This document shows, piece after piece, positions 34,021 through 42,447 of a DNA stretch of 64,000 nt (the stretch's first letter is position 1; each line of letters starts with the position of its first letter). The translations under genes and the position numbers were made by a program. The notes beneath the pieces are model-generated. The model saw nothing but the letters and a program-made list of their open reading frames with translations, ran no database searches and was not told where the DNA came from. The DNA comes from UBA7672 sp965279085 (GTDB lineage Bacteria > Pseudomonadota > Alphaproteobacteria > Caulobacterales > Hyphomonadaceae). The stretch spans positions 4,030,001-4,094,000 of the forward strand of contig OZ257149.1 of the NCBI GenBank assembly GCA_965279085.1, read 5' to 3'.

Positions 34021-35244
34021 ATGAAGCGACTTCTGGCCATTGCAGCCGCGCTGTCTCTGGCCGCCTGCGCTGGCACGCCCGCCGCCCCCGCAAAGCCGCG
34101 AGTCGATGCGTGGTATTCCGCCGAAGGGGTCGGTGCGATCGCCTCGCTGAACCTGCACGAAACGAATTCGGGCTGGGAGGGGCGCATGTGGGTCTCCCCC
34201 GGCCGTGCCTGGCCCATCCGCAGCGTCGTCCAGTCGGGCGATACTCTATCCTTCCTCGTCCCGGGCCTCATGGCCAGTTTCTCCGGAACGAAGAACGGGC
34301 AGGGCTGGTCCGGCGAATGGTCCACCAGCAGCGCCAAAACTCTCGTCGCGTTCGAGCCCGCCGAGACGCCTGCCGAAGCCGTCGGCCGTTTCGTCACGCT
34401 CGCCGGCGGCCGCCAGATCTACATGAACTGCCAGGGCGCGGGCTTGCCTGCCGTCATTTTCGATTCCGGCGCCGGCGGCGGCTATCAGGCCTGGAAAGGC
34501 GTTCAGGAAGAGATCGCGAAGACGAACATGGCCTGCACCTACGATCGCGCCAGCGTTGGCGGCAGCGACCCCGGCCCGCTGCCCCGTGATGCCGCTGCCG
34601 TCGCCAACGACATCGACGCGATCCTCACCGCTGCGAAAATCCCTGCGCCCTACATTCTCGTCGGCCATTCGCTCGGCAGCTATCATATACGCCAGTACGC
34701 CAATACGCGCCTCGACAAGGTCGCCGGCATCGTGCTCGTCGACCCATCCGGCGACAACCAGCGCGCGCTGTTCGCCGCCGCCATTCCCAAGATCACCTCG
34801 ATCCCGGCAGGGAACTTCGATGAGGAAGTCTGGCGCAGCTGCGTCGCGAAACTGCACGGCGTGCTCGTGTCCCGCACCGATCCGTCGATCAAGGATTGCC
34901 AGGGGAACGACTCCGAGATCGTCGACGGCGGCTTTTCGGCGATCCATGCGATGGAGCACACAAGCCTGAAGCAACTCACCGACTCGCGTCGCTCCTACGG
35001 CAATCTGCCCATGATCGTCCTCTCGCGCGGCGAGTATGAGAAGGGCATGCCGCCGGAGTTCGACGCCGCCGATCGCGAAGCGATGAAGAATATCTGGACC
35101 AGCCTCCACCGCGACATGACGGCCCTGTCCAACAAGGGACAGAACCGCGAGATCCCCAACGCCGGCCACTTCATCCAGACCGACGCGCCGCAGGCAGTGA
35201 TCGACGCGATCCACGAGGTGATCGCGGTCGCGCGGCCGACATAG
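34021..35244 (+). CDS. Alpha/beta hydrolase, lipoprotein
   Basis: A 407-residue exported hydrolase. A lipobox around LAAC with Cys16 suggests lipidation. Residues 25-120 form a separate beta-rich segment of unknown role. The hydrolase core has DSGAGGGYQAW near 148-158, GHSLGS with nucleophile Ser217, and NAGHFIQTD carrying the likely catalytic His near 388. It is monocistronic between uvrC (divergent) and a convergent TonB-dependent receptor. The substrate is unknown; esterase or lipase activity is an inference. Confidence 0.85.
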   Translation: MKRLLAIAAALSLAACAGTPAAPAKPRVDAWYSAEGVGAIASLNLHETNSGWEGRMWVSPGRAWPIRSVVQSGDTLSFLVPGLMASFSGTKNGQGWSGEWSTSSAKTLVAFEPAETPAEAVGRFVTLAGGRQIYMNCQGAGLPAVIFDSGAGGGYQAWKGVQEEIAKTNMACTYDRASVGGSDPGPLPRDAAAVANDIDAILTAAKIPAPYILVGHSLGSYHIRQYANTRLDKVAGIVLVDPSGDNQRALFAAAIPKITSIPAGNFDEEVWRSCVAKLHGVLVSRTDPSIKDCQGNDSEIVDGGFSAIHAMEHTSLKQLTDSRRSYGNLPMIVLSRGEYEKGMPPEFDAADREAMKNIWTSLHRDMTALSNKGQNREIPNAGHFIQTDAPQAVIDAIHEVIAVARPT

Positions 35245-35294
35245 TCCCGTCTTCTGCGCGTTCGCGACGATGTAACCATCAACTAGGCTACTCG

Positions 35295-37403
35295 CTAGAA
35301 TCGCCCCGAAACCCGGATGCCGTATGACCGCGTGCCGTACCCGCCGGTCGCGGCGCGCGTCTCTATGCTCGAAAGGCTGGCGGGATTTGTGCGATCCGGC
35401 GTGTAGAAGCGGCGCTCGCGCACCTCTTGTGGCAGAAGCACGTCCGCCACCGTAAAGCGCACAAGCAGACCCGGGATCGCGGTTGTTTCGACGTAGAGGT
35501 CCAGATTGGCCTCGTCCCACTCAGTCGTACGAAGTTCGCGCAGCCGGAAAAGCTGCACGTTGTCCCCGCGCTCATACAGTGCACCCCATACCAGCTTCCA
35601 CTCTGGCACGGGCTGCCGGTAGTCGATCGAATAGCTCCAGTCGGCCTCATCGGAGAAGCGGCGAGACTCTCCCGTCACCGGATCGTCCACCCGCGTTTCC
35701 TGCAGCGTGCTTTTCAGGCGCAGTTCACCGCCCTTGATGCCTACTGCATCCAGCGGCGCTGTGGCGTCGATCTTCATGCCTGTCCGCCGGCCATCGCCGA
35801 GATTGCCGGGCCCATCGAAAAGGCCGGCAATGGGAATCTGGTCCTGCACGTCTTCGACTTCATCGTGGAACAGGGAAAGGAAGAGAACACCCTTGGCGCC
35901 AAAGCGATGTTCCCAGTCGAGTTGGGCGCGCCACGTCCGCTCGGGCTCAAGGTCGGGGTTGCCGAGATCGACGGTGCCGTCAAACAGGGACACGGCGCTT
36001 GCGAACTCGCTGAAGTCCAGCTGGGCGACGTCGCGCTCAAGCAGGAAGCGGAGCTGGTTGACGGCATTGGGCGACCAGGTCGCGCCCAAACGCGGCTTGA
36101 AGTAGGTGAAGTCGCGCTCCTGCGTGGCGTCGCCGGTCTGGCTTATTGTCGAAGTTTCGACGGTCAGCGCCGCTTCGATCTTCAGGTTGTCAGACAGTCG
36201 CCAGACGTCGGACACGAACGCTTCCGAGCGTGTTTCCTCGACGCGCGTATTCGCGACCGGCGGGGTTCCGTTGATGGCGCCCGCAACTGTCTGCACCCGG
36301 ATGTCGAGGGCGCTATCCAGATAGTTGAAGGCGAACTCACCGCCAAAATCCACCGCATGCCCGTTGTCAGGTTTCCATGAAAATACACCACGGCCGAGAT
36401 ACTCGCCGCTGTCGGCGCCACGTTCGATGAACGTGTCACGGAAGGCGCCGGCGGCGAAGCGGGTGGAGTAGCGCTCGCTGGAGCCTGTATGCTTGTCGGA
36501 GGCCAGGCCGATCAGCTTGAAAGACATTTCGTCCGACAACCGGCGTTCCCAGTCGCCGCCGACCTCCGCCGCCCAGGCGTCGTCGCCGGTCACCTTGCTG
36601 TCGTCTGTCTGCGTCAGCACGCTGGCCGTATTGAAGGTCTGTGAGAATGTATGCCGCCCGTCGCGCGACGGTGTGATCTGTGCGTTCAAATTGAACGCGT
36701 CCATCTCCGTCGGCTTCCAGCTGGCGCGCCCGCTCAGCTTGTATTCCCAGTAGCTCCCCTGCAGGAATTCCGGCCCCTGCGAGACCAGCGCGCCTGCCGG
36801 CGTCTCGACGCGCTTGTCGTACTCGATCCGCCCGCGCCGCGACGGCTGCGCCTGCAGCGCCACATTGAAATTGACATCGCCGAGCTTGAAACCGCTGGTC
36901 AGGACCACGAGCGGGTTCACGCTCTGCGATGGATCTAGCTGGCTTGCCTGCACAACGAAGGTATTGGTCGCCGCGGCATCGCGGGGCTTCAGCCGTACAT
37001 CGGCGAGAAGCGTCTGGCCGCTGGCGTCGCCACGATCGCCGCCGCCGGAATAAATGTCGATTCTCAACACATCGCGCGCCGCGATCCGCGAGAGTTGCTC
37101 GGCCAGTGGCGTTTTGGAACTAGGCCGCTCGCCGTTGATCAGGACGTTGCCTGCTGCACCGGCAAAGCCCCGCCTGTCGTCGCCGCTGTCGAGGGTGAAG
37201 CCGGGCAGGCGCTTCACCATGTCCTCGGCCGTAACCGGGTTGAACGGCGCGAAGAACTCCTGGGCGTAGGTCTGGGCAGGCCCGCCGCGTTCACGCGCCT
37301 CCTGCGCAAGGGAGGGCGCGCAAACCGCAAGCATGGCTGCGGAAACGAGGAGGCAGGCAGGTGGGATGGCCTGCCTCCTCTTGCGGACGAACCGTCCAAT
37401 CAT
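35295..37403 (-). CDS. TonB-dependent receptor-like outer-membrane protein
   Basis: A protein of 702 residues from the ATG at 37403; a GTG at 37424 is in frame. The signal peptide ends near SLA before QEARERGG. A compact plug includes VTAEDMVKRLPGFTLDSGDDRRGFAGAAGNVLINGERPS, typical of receptors with short plugs, and the barrel ends in VSGRF with terminal Phe. It lies 89 bases downstream of a TetR gene, and a strong dyad sits in that gap, so its expression is probably controlled by that regulator. The ligand is unknown; the pairing with a desaturase suggests a lipid-related signal, which is speculative. Confidence 0.88.
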   Translation of the reverse strand: MIGRFVRKRRQAIPPACLLVSAAMLAVCAPSLAQEARERGGPAQTYAQEFFAPFNPVTAEDMVKRLPGFTLDSGDDRRGFAGAAGNVLINGERPSSKTPLAEQLSRIAARDVLRIDIYSGGGDRGDASGQTLLADVRLKPRDAAATNTFVVQASQLDPSQSVNPLVVLTSGFKLGDVNFNVALQAQPSRRGRIEYDKRVETPAGALVSQGPEFLQGSYWEYKLSGRASWKPTEMDAFNLNAQITPSRDGRHTFSQTFNTASVLTQTDDSKVTGDDAWAAEVGGDWERRLSDEMSFKLIGLASDKHTGSSERYSTRFAAGAFRDTFIERGADSGEYLGRGVFSWKPDNGHAVDFGGEFAFNYLDSALDIRVQTVAGAINGTPPVANTRVEETRSEAFVSDVWRLSDNLKIEAALTVETSTISQTGDATQERDFTYFKPRLGATWSPNAVNQLRFLLERDVAQLDFSEFASAVSLFDGTVDLGNPDLEPERTWRAQLDWEHRFGAKGVLFLSLFHDEVEDVQDQIPIAGLFDGPGNLGDGRRTGMKIDATAPLDAVGIKGGELRLKSTLQETRVDDPVTGESRRFSDEADWSYSIDYRQPVPEWKLVWGALYERGDNVQLFRLRELRTTEWDEANLDLYVETTAIPGLLVRFTVADVLLPQEVRERRFYTPDRTNPASLSSIETRAATGGYGTRSYGIRVSGRF

Positions 37404-37445
37404 AGGGCGTATTCTTCCCTTCACCGGCTTCTGGGTGGGCCGGAT

Positions 37446-37467
37446 GATTTATACCTAAGTCTAAATC
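37446..37467. promoter_or_regulatory. Candidate TetR operator before the receptor gene
   Basis: A 22-bp dyad with ends GATTTA (37446-37451) and TAAATC (37462-37467); 18 of 22 positions match the complement. It lies between the TetR gene and the TonB-dependent receptor, is AT-rich against its surroundings, and is the size of a TetR-dimer site. Confidence 0.55.
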
Positions 37468-37492
37468 TTGATTCAGCGCAAGCGGGTGCGGA

Positions 37493-38116
37493 TCACGCTG
37501 TTGCGCCGTTTAGAAACACATCTGCGAGATCGGCCAGCATGGGGCGCAACGCGCCCTTGCGCGGATCGTGCAGCCACTGAATCACCGCGCCCGACAGCAG
37601 GCTGTCGTACGCTGTCGCCAGCACCTCGGCGGTTTGCGCGCGCGTGATCTCGCCGCGTTCCTGCCCCCGTCGGAAAATGCTGACCAGCTGGGCAAAGGCC
37701 TGTTCCCGCAGGCCGGGCGACTCGCCCGACCCGTCGAGACCCATCGAGACCTTGCGAATTTCGGCGAACACTTCGCGATAGAGCGCCCTGTTGGCCTCGA
37801 TCCCGCGCGCCATGTGGTCGAACAACTTCCTCAGCGACACCGGGGCCGGCGTTCGCGTATCTGAGACAGCGTTCGACAGCAGGTCGCAATAGCTCCGCAG
37901 CGACCGCGCTGTGATGGCGTCGAGCACAAGCTGCTTGGAGCCGAACTGGTTGAACACGGTCGCCCGGGAAACATTTGCTTCCCCCGCGATGTCCTGCATG
38001 GACGTGTCGTGAAGCCCGCGCGTTGCGAACAGTTTCTCGGCGGCCTTCAGAACAAGCGCGCGCGTTTCCTCGCCGTAGGTGCGTACATCGCGCGGCTTGC
38101 GGGGGCGAATGCTCAC
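37493..38116 (-). CDS. TetR-family transcriptional regulator
   Basis: A 207-residue TetR-type regulator. The HTH covers about 20-62 with the recognition helix in EANVSRATVFNQFGSKQLVLDAI. The ligand domain has no assigned subfamily. The start is a GTG at 38116 that overlaps the desaturase TGA by 4 nt, so it is coupled to the desaturase. The receptor gene follows after 89 bases containing the dyad. It probably responds to a small hydrophobic ligand and controls the receptor, perhaps the desaturase too. Confidence 0.9.
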   Translation of the reverse strand: MSIRPRKPRDVRTYGEETRALVLKAAEKLFATRGLHDTSMQDIAGEANVSRATVFNQFGSKQLVLDAITARSLRSYCDLLSNAVSDTRTPAPVSLRKLFDHMARGIEANRALYREVFAEIRKVSMGLDGSGESPGLREQAFAQLVSIFRRGQERGEITRAQTAEVLATAYDSLLSGAVIQWLHDPRKGALRPMLADLADVFLNGATA

Positions 38117-39060
38117 GCCGCCGCCGGCGCCTCTTCCACCTTAGACCCACACCGCCTCAACACCTCGGCATAGCCTTTCGTGATGCGCATGCGCTCGCGA
38201 TAGCCTTTGCCCAGCAGCAGCTTGTGCGTCTTCTCGAGATTGTAGCAGGGCACGTACATGAAGCAGTGGTGCTCGCAGTGATAGTGCACCCAGAACGGCG
38301 CGATGAAGAGCCGCTCCAGCGGATTGGCGATCGTCGTCCGCGCATGCGTGAACGGATCGTCCTGCGTGTTGACCATCGCGTGCTCGGCCATCGAGCGCAG
38401 GCGCGTCACCAGCGGGAACCACGTCGCCATCGGCACGATCCAGAGAGCGAGCCACGCCCACCAGTATCCCAGCGCCGTCGTCAAGCCGAAGATCACCGCT
38501 TGCACAACCCAGAAACGCAGGCCGGGATTATCCGGCACGCGCGGCGGCTTGCGCTGCTTGCCCTTGAGGTGCTCGATGAACGGCGCGATGCGCTGCTTGA
38601 AGAATGTCTGGCCGGTGAGGTCGCGAACGAACTTCCGCCAGATCGATCCCTTGCTCACAGGGAAGGGGCGCGACAGCACGAGATCCGGGTCTTCCGGCTG
38701 CTCGGTATATTTGTGGTGGGTCAGGTGATACGGGCGATAGCGCTTCAGGCTGCCGCCCACGGCCGATCCGCACAGCCACTCCGCCATCCAGTCATTGAGC
38801 TTCGCATTGGGATGCAGCGTGCCATGCGCCGCTTCGTGCTCGAGAATGGCCAGGCCCAGCTGCCGCGTGCCGATCAACATCACGGCGAGAACGTAGGTCG
38901 CGGGATTCGGGAAGGCGATGAACAGCGCGCCCGCGCCGATGATCACGGCCCAGGCCGACAGCACAAGCGCCGGGCCTTTCCACACGGATTGCGTGGAAAC
39001 CTTCGCCCACTCCTCGGGCGTGAAGATCGTCTTGGGGTCAACGCGGGTCACTGAAGGCAT
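38113..39060 (-). CDS. Membrane fatty-acid desaturase
   Basis: A 315-residue membrane di-iron desaturase. Three histidine boxes are present: HEAAH (75-79), HLTHH (112-116) and HCEHH in HYHCEHHCFM near residue 260, with hydrophobic pairs between them. It introduces a double bond or hydroxyl into an acyl chain, in lipids or a related substrate. It begins the desaturase-TetR-receptor run on the minus strand and is preceded by a gene-free repeat region. Regiospecificity is unknown. Confidence 0.92.
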   Translation of the reverse strand: MPSVTRVDPKTIFTPEEWAKVSTQSVWKGPALVLSAWAVIIGAGALFIAFPNPATYVLAVMLIGTRQLGLAILEHEAAHGTLHPNAKLNDWMAEWLCGSAVGGSLKRYRPYHLTHHKYTEQPEDPDLVLSRPFPVSKGSIWRKFVRDLTGQTFFKQRIAPFIEHLKGKQRKPPRVPDNPGLRFWVVQAVIFGLTTALGYWWAWLALWIVPMATWFPLVTRLRSMAEHAMVNTQDDPFTHARTTIANPLERLFIAPFWVHYHCEHHCFMYVPCYNLEKTHKLLLGKGYRERMRITKGYAEVLRRCGSKVEEAPAAA

Positions 39061-39180
39061 GGGCGGAATGTATCAGATGCGGCTGGGGATTGCAGGGGCC
39101 GCAAGGTCGCGTTGCGCAGGTAAAGAATACCGTAACGGCAGGCTGGCAAAGGGCTGATCGCGCCCCCACGCGTTAAGCCG

Positions 39181-39225
39181 CCGCCCCCACCGTGTAGCGA
39201 CGAAGTCGCGAGACGGTGGGGGCGG
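39181..39225. repeat. Perfect inverted repeat with inner stem
   Basis: CCGCCCCCACCGT (39181-39193) and ACGGTGGGGGCGG (39213-39225) pair perfectly over 13 bp; inside lies GCGAC/GTCGC (39197-39201 and 39205-39209) around GAA. Lies about 120 bases upstream of the desaturase start. Confidence 0.8.
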
Positions 39226-39230
39226 TCGCA

Positions 39231-39322
39231 ACTGTAGGAAACAGCTGTATCCGGACTGTAGGACGCAGAAAAAACATCCCGCCTGATTTCAGGGGCCTGG
39301 CCCGCAAAACTGTAGGACGCAG
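39231..39322. repeat. Three copies of an ACTGTAGGA repeat
   Basis: ACTGTAGGAAACAG (39231-39244), ACTGTAGGACGCAG (39255-39268) and ACTGTAGGACGCAG (39309-39322). The first and third are followed by CTGT, giving a partial dyad CAGCTG at the end of the unit. They could be protein-binding sites or a decayed repeat. Confidence 0.65.
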
Positions 39323-39617
39323 CTGTTTTCTTTCAGCCGGGCAGGTGACCGGGCGCATACTCCTGCCTATCGCTTCCGCATGGAAGGGCAGCCGATCACT
39401 GTTCACCGGCGCGGGGGCGATGCGTTCGAGCGTGGAGATAAGGTCCTCGAAGAAGGATCAGCTCAGCCCCTGCGTATGTCGAGGTCAAGCCATCGGCCAA
39501 GTGGGGAGGATATCCGGGGATCGTGGCCGAACATCCACGACCCGCACGCCACCGGCGATACCAACGGCAGAGGGGTGAAACGATCCCCTTGTCCGAGGCC
39601 GGCGAACCAACGAGCGC

Positions 39618-39704
39618 GGGGACGCGGGATGTCGCGTTTCTCTTCTCACTACCGGTAGCTGCCGCAAGGCAGTCGCCCAATCACGCGGGCCATCCCGTGT
39701 CCCC
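39618..39704. ncRNA. Candidate structured RNA
   Basis: GGGGACGCGGGATG (39618-39631) pairs with CATCCCGTGTCCCC (39691-39704) with one G-T mismatch, enclosing two inner stems: the self-complementary CTACCGGTAG (39650-39659) and CTGCC-GCAA-GGCAG (39660-39673), which closes a GNRA tetraloop. A further stem, GGCCC-TTCC-GGGCC, follows at about 39705-39718. The nesting and the GNRA loop suggest a folded RNA, though a palindromic mobile element would look alike. No known RNA family is recognised. Confidence 0.35.
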
Positions 39705-39782
39705 GGCCCTTCCGGGCCAGAGCTACAGCATCCCAGGCGGTGAGCACCGGCCTGACGGAGAGATCACGCCCACGCCCCATGG

Positions 39783-39881
39783 TTCGACGGGCTCACCATG
39801 AGGCTGAACCACCAGCGCACGAGTAGCCCTCAAGGTGAACAGTGAGCGAAGCGAACGCCAGTTTATCCTGAGCCCGTCGAA
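39783..39881. repeat. Long dyad upstream of fbp
   Basis: TTCGACGGGCTCA (39783-39795) is repeated in inverse as TGAGCCCGTCGAA (39869-39881), perfect over 13 bp, around 73 bases that include further short complementarity. The TTCGAC-GGGCTCA ends resemble interspersed palindromes seen in many alphaproteobacterial genomes. Confidence 0.75.
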
Positions 39882-39999
39882 GGATCGAACCACGAGGGCG
39901 TGCTCACAAACGCAAGCCAAACTCCGAGGCCGGTCCGCCCTGTGCATTCCTGGACATTCCGGCTAACTAGACCCGCAGATTCGATCCAAGGACGACCCA

Positions 40000-40983
40000 A
40001 TGACCGCGCGCACGCTTCGCGAATATCTGGCGGACCCGAAAGGGGACGGAAATCCCGCCCCGCGCGAACTGTCCGTGCTCATCGAAGCCATCTCGGATTC
40101 CTGCCGCACGATCTCCTATCTCGTTTCCCGCGGCGCTCTGGCCGACATTCTCGGCTCGGCAGGAACCGGCAACGTGCAGGGCGAGGAGCAGAAGCAGCTC
40201 GACGTCCTCGCCAACGACGAACTCATGGCGATGGCGAAAGCCTCCGGCGTTGTCGCCGCCGCCGCATCCGAAGAGGAAGACGAAGCCCGCCCGATCACCG
40301 CTGGCGCACCCTACCTCCTGCTGTTCGATCCGCTCGACGGTTCGTCCAACATCGATGTGAACGTTTCCATCGGCACGATTTTCTCGATCCTGCCGGCGAA
40401 AAGCGGCGAGGGCGCCACGCCCTTCCTCCAGACCGGGCGCAACCAGGTCGCCGCCGGCTACTGCGTCTACGGCCCGCAAACTACCCTCGTCCTCACGCTC
40501 GGCGCGGGCGTCGCCGCCTTCACGATGGATCCGCCCACCGGCCAATTCGTTCAAACGGGCACGAACATCCGCATCCCGGAAAAGACCAAAGAGTTCGCGA
40601 TCAACATGTCGAACATGCGCCACTGGGCCAATCCCGTGCGCGCGTACATCGACGAATGTCTCGCCGGCGATGCAGGCCCACGCGCCAAGAACTTCAACAT
40701 GCGCTGGATCGCTTCGATGGTGGCCGACGTCCACCGCGTCCTCTCGCGCGGCGGCGTCTTCATGTATCCTTGGGACAAGCGCGAACCCGGCAAGCCCGGA
40801 AAGCTCCGCCTCATGTACGAAGCCAACCCGATGTCGCTTCTCGTCGAACAGGCCGGCGGCAAGTCGTTCGACGGCAAGCAGCAGATCCTCGACGTGCAAC
40901 CCACCGGCCTCCACCAGCGCGTCTCGGTGATGCTGGGATCGAAGGAAGAGGTCGAGAAGCTCGAAGCGCTCCATCGCGCCTAG
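40000..40983 (+). CDS. fbp: Class 1 fructose-1,6-bisphosphatase
   Basis: A 327-residue enzyme that hydrolyses fructose-1,6-bisphosphate to fructose-6-phosphate, the committed step of gluconeogenesis. The metal site DPLDGSSN lies at 110-117, followed by VSIGTIFSI, and the C-terminal LLVEQAGGKSFDGKQQILDVQPTGLHQR region holds the substrate-binding end. AAGGA precedes the ATG. It stands downstream of the repeat region and next to a convergent small zinc-ribbon gene 2 bases away. With PckG at the window end, it supports a gluconeogenic lifestyle. Confidence 0.96.
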   Translation: MTARTLREYLADPKGDGNPAPRELSVLIEAISDSCRTISYLVSRGALADILGSAGTGNVQGEEQKQLDVLANDELMAMAKASGVVAAAASEEEDEARPITAGAPYLLLFDPLDGSSNIDVNVSIGTIFSILPAKSGEGATPFLQTGRNQVAAGYCVYGPQTTLVLTLGAGVAAFTMDPPTGQFVQTGTNIRIPEKTKEFAINMSNMRHWANPVRAYIDECLAGDAGPRAKNFNMRWIASMVADVHRVLSRGGVFMYPWDKREPGKPGKLRLMYEANPMSLLVEQAGGKSFDGKQQILDVQPTGLHQRVSVMLGSKEEVEKLEALHRA

Positions 40984-40985
40984 AG

Positions 40986-41177
40986 TTAGCGGCCGAGGCG
41001 TTCCCGCGCGGCAGTCAGTATATTCGCATTGCAACGCGAGCAGGCGGCGGCGGTCATCTGCATCTTGCTGCCGACGTTTGCGGTGACGAACCTGTAGTTG
41101 GCATGACCGCAGGCCGGACACGTGGGAAGCAATGTCATGACAGCGTGCGGCGTCATCTGGCGTTCTTTTTCGCTCAT
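40986..41177 (-). CDS. Small zinc-ribbon protein
   Basis: A 63-residue protein with CPAC and CSRC pairs (about residues 20-23 and 45-48), likely binding zinc. The start at 41177 follows GGAG at a slightly long spacing; an in-frame start at 41198 is possible. It converges with fbp with two bases between stops. Function is unknown; such tiny zinc proteins often bind RNA or protein. Confidence 0.55.
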   Translation of the reverse strand: MSEKERQMTPHAVMTLLPTCPACGHANYRFVTANVGSKMQMTAAACSRCNANILTAARERLGR

Positions 41178-41348
41178 CGTCGGTTGCTCCATTGGCAACC
41201 GTCAGGGTTGAAGATGGTTGCTAACGACTTGCTGACATGCGGCCTTTGTGCGCGGCTTGGCATACCCAATCTGGGTAGCGGCCGCCTGGCTCTTCCAGAT
41301 GTCCTTAACGACGCACGGCTACCAGTGCGTCTCTTGCTGGAGAGGCAC

Positions 41349-42443
41349 ATGGCGGACACTGGCGGAAACTTTGCCCTTCTTATCGAACTGGCGAAGGAAA
41401 ACTCTAGCGAGAAGCGGCGCGAGCTTCTTCGCAAGGTAACCGACGTGTTCCTGTCCGCGTCCGAGCCGCGCTCGGAACGTGAAGCCGAGCTCTTCGATGA
41501 AATCGTGGGCGCCGTCGCCGCCGACCTCGAAGTGCAGGTCAGGGCCGAACTCGCCCGCAAGGTCGCGGCAAGCCGGTTGTCGATCCGCCGCACAGCCCGC
41601 CGGCTCGCATTCGACCAGATCGAGGTGGCGCGCCCGGTCCTCGAGAATTCACCCGCGCTCACGCAGAGCGACCTTGTGGATGTGATCCATCACACGACCC
41701 AGGATCACATGATGGCCGTCACCAAACGCCCCGATCTGGGCGAAAAGGCCTCCAGTGCGCTGGTTGCCAAAGGCAGCGATACCGTCGTTGCCTCGCTTCT
41801 CGGAAACCCGCTGGCGCGGATCAGCCGCGAAACGTTCGAACGCGTCGCCGATCGCGCGCAGACAAGCCCAGCCCTCCACGCGCCTTTTGTTCGCCGCAAG
41901 AACGTTCCGCTCGACCTGCTGAACGCCGTTTACCTGCGCGTGTCAGCCGAGCTTCGCAAGGAAATCATCGGCAAGTTCCAAGGCGCCTCGACCGAAGACA
42001 TCGAAGCTGCTTTCGAAGCCAGCCGCGAGCATCTGTCGACGGAGTACGGCACCCTGCCGCGCGACTACCAGCTTGCGAAGGAATATGTCGACGAGCTTCA
42101 GAAGCGCTCGGCCCTGCAGCCTTCCTCGCTCGAGGCTATGCTGCGCGACAATAAGCATACGTCCTTCGTGATCGCGTTCGCGCGTCTGGTCGGGGTGGAC
42201 TACGATCTGGCCAATCGTCTCGTCGAGGCGCGAGACGTCGATGGGCTCGCTCTGTTGTGTCGCGCTGCCGGCTTCCAGCGCAATCTGTTCGTCACGCTGT
42301 GCATGATGATCCTGGGCGGCGGCGGCGGGCTGGCGAAGGCCGAACGCTACGGCCAGATGTACGAGCACGTGCCGGTTGTCGCCGCGCAGCGAGCCCTGCG
42401 CTTTTGGAAGATCCGTTCCGTGGGTCAATCGGCGGCGGCCTGA
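41349..42443 (+). CDS. DUF2336 domain protein
   Basis: A 364-residue protein of the DUF2336 family, common in alphaproteobacteria and without a settled role. The start at 41349 (MADTGG) follows GGAGAGG; the frame extends far upstream without gene character. It is largely helical, with repeated motifs such as LLGNPLARISRETFERVADRAQ. Between fbp and this gene lie 150 bases with the zinc-ribbon gene on the other strand. A link to envelope or motility functions is sometimes suggested by its context elsewhere, but nothing here supports one. Confidence 0.8.
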   Translation: MADTGGNFALLIELAKENSSEKRRELLRKVTDVFLSASEPRSEREAELFDEIVGAVAADLEVQVRAELARKVAASRLSIRRTARRLAFDQIEVARPVLENSPALTQSDLVDVIHHTTQDHMMAVTKRPDLGEKASSALVAKGSDTVVASLLGNPLARISRETFERVADRAQTSPALHAPFVRRKNVPLDLLNAVYLRVSAELRKEIIGKFQGASTEDIEAAFEASREHLSTEYGTLPRDYQLAKEYVDELQKRSALQPSSLEAMLRDNKHTSFVIAFARLVGVDYDLANRLVEARDVDGLALLCRAAGFQRNLFVTLCMMILGGGGGLAKAERYGQMYEHVPVVAAQRALRFWKIRSVGQSAAA

Positions 42444-42447
42444 TCGG

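Larger units (their letters stand above)
39061..39999. other. Gene-free region of repeats and inverted repeats
   Basis: Nearly 940 bases between the desaturase start and fbp. Several overlapping open frames exist on both strands, but none has a ribosome site, known motif or stable codon bias, so I call no gene. The stretch contains a 13-bp perfect stem (39181-39225), three copies of an ACTGTAGGA repeat (39231-39322), a nested stem-loop set (39618-39704) and a large dyad (39783-39881). It looks like an accretion of interspersed palindromic elements, possibly with a structured RNA. Confidence 0.65.

Noticed and set aside
39320..39450. Possible cobalamin-type riboswitch
   Set aside because: Some GC-rich stem pieces but no conserved B12-box sequence; no vitamin gene follows.
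39216..39801. Several overlapping frames of 60-120 codons
   Set aside because: No ribosome sites, motifs or consistent codon use; the DNA is explained better by repeats and stems.
39900..41348. Very long upstream extension of the DUF2336 frame
   Set aside because: It lies opposite and across fbp in another frame with arginine-rich low-complexity product; the true start at 41349 has a good ribosome site.
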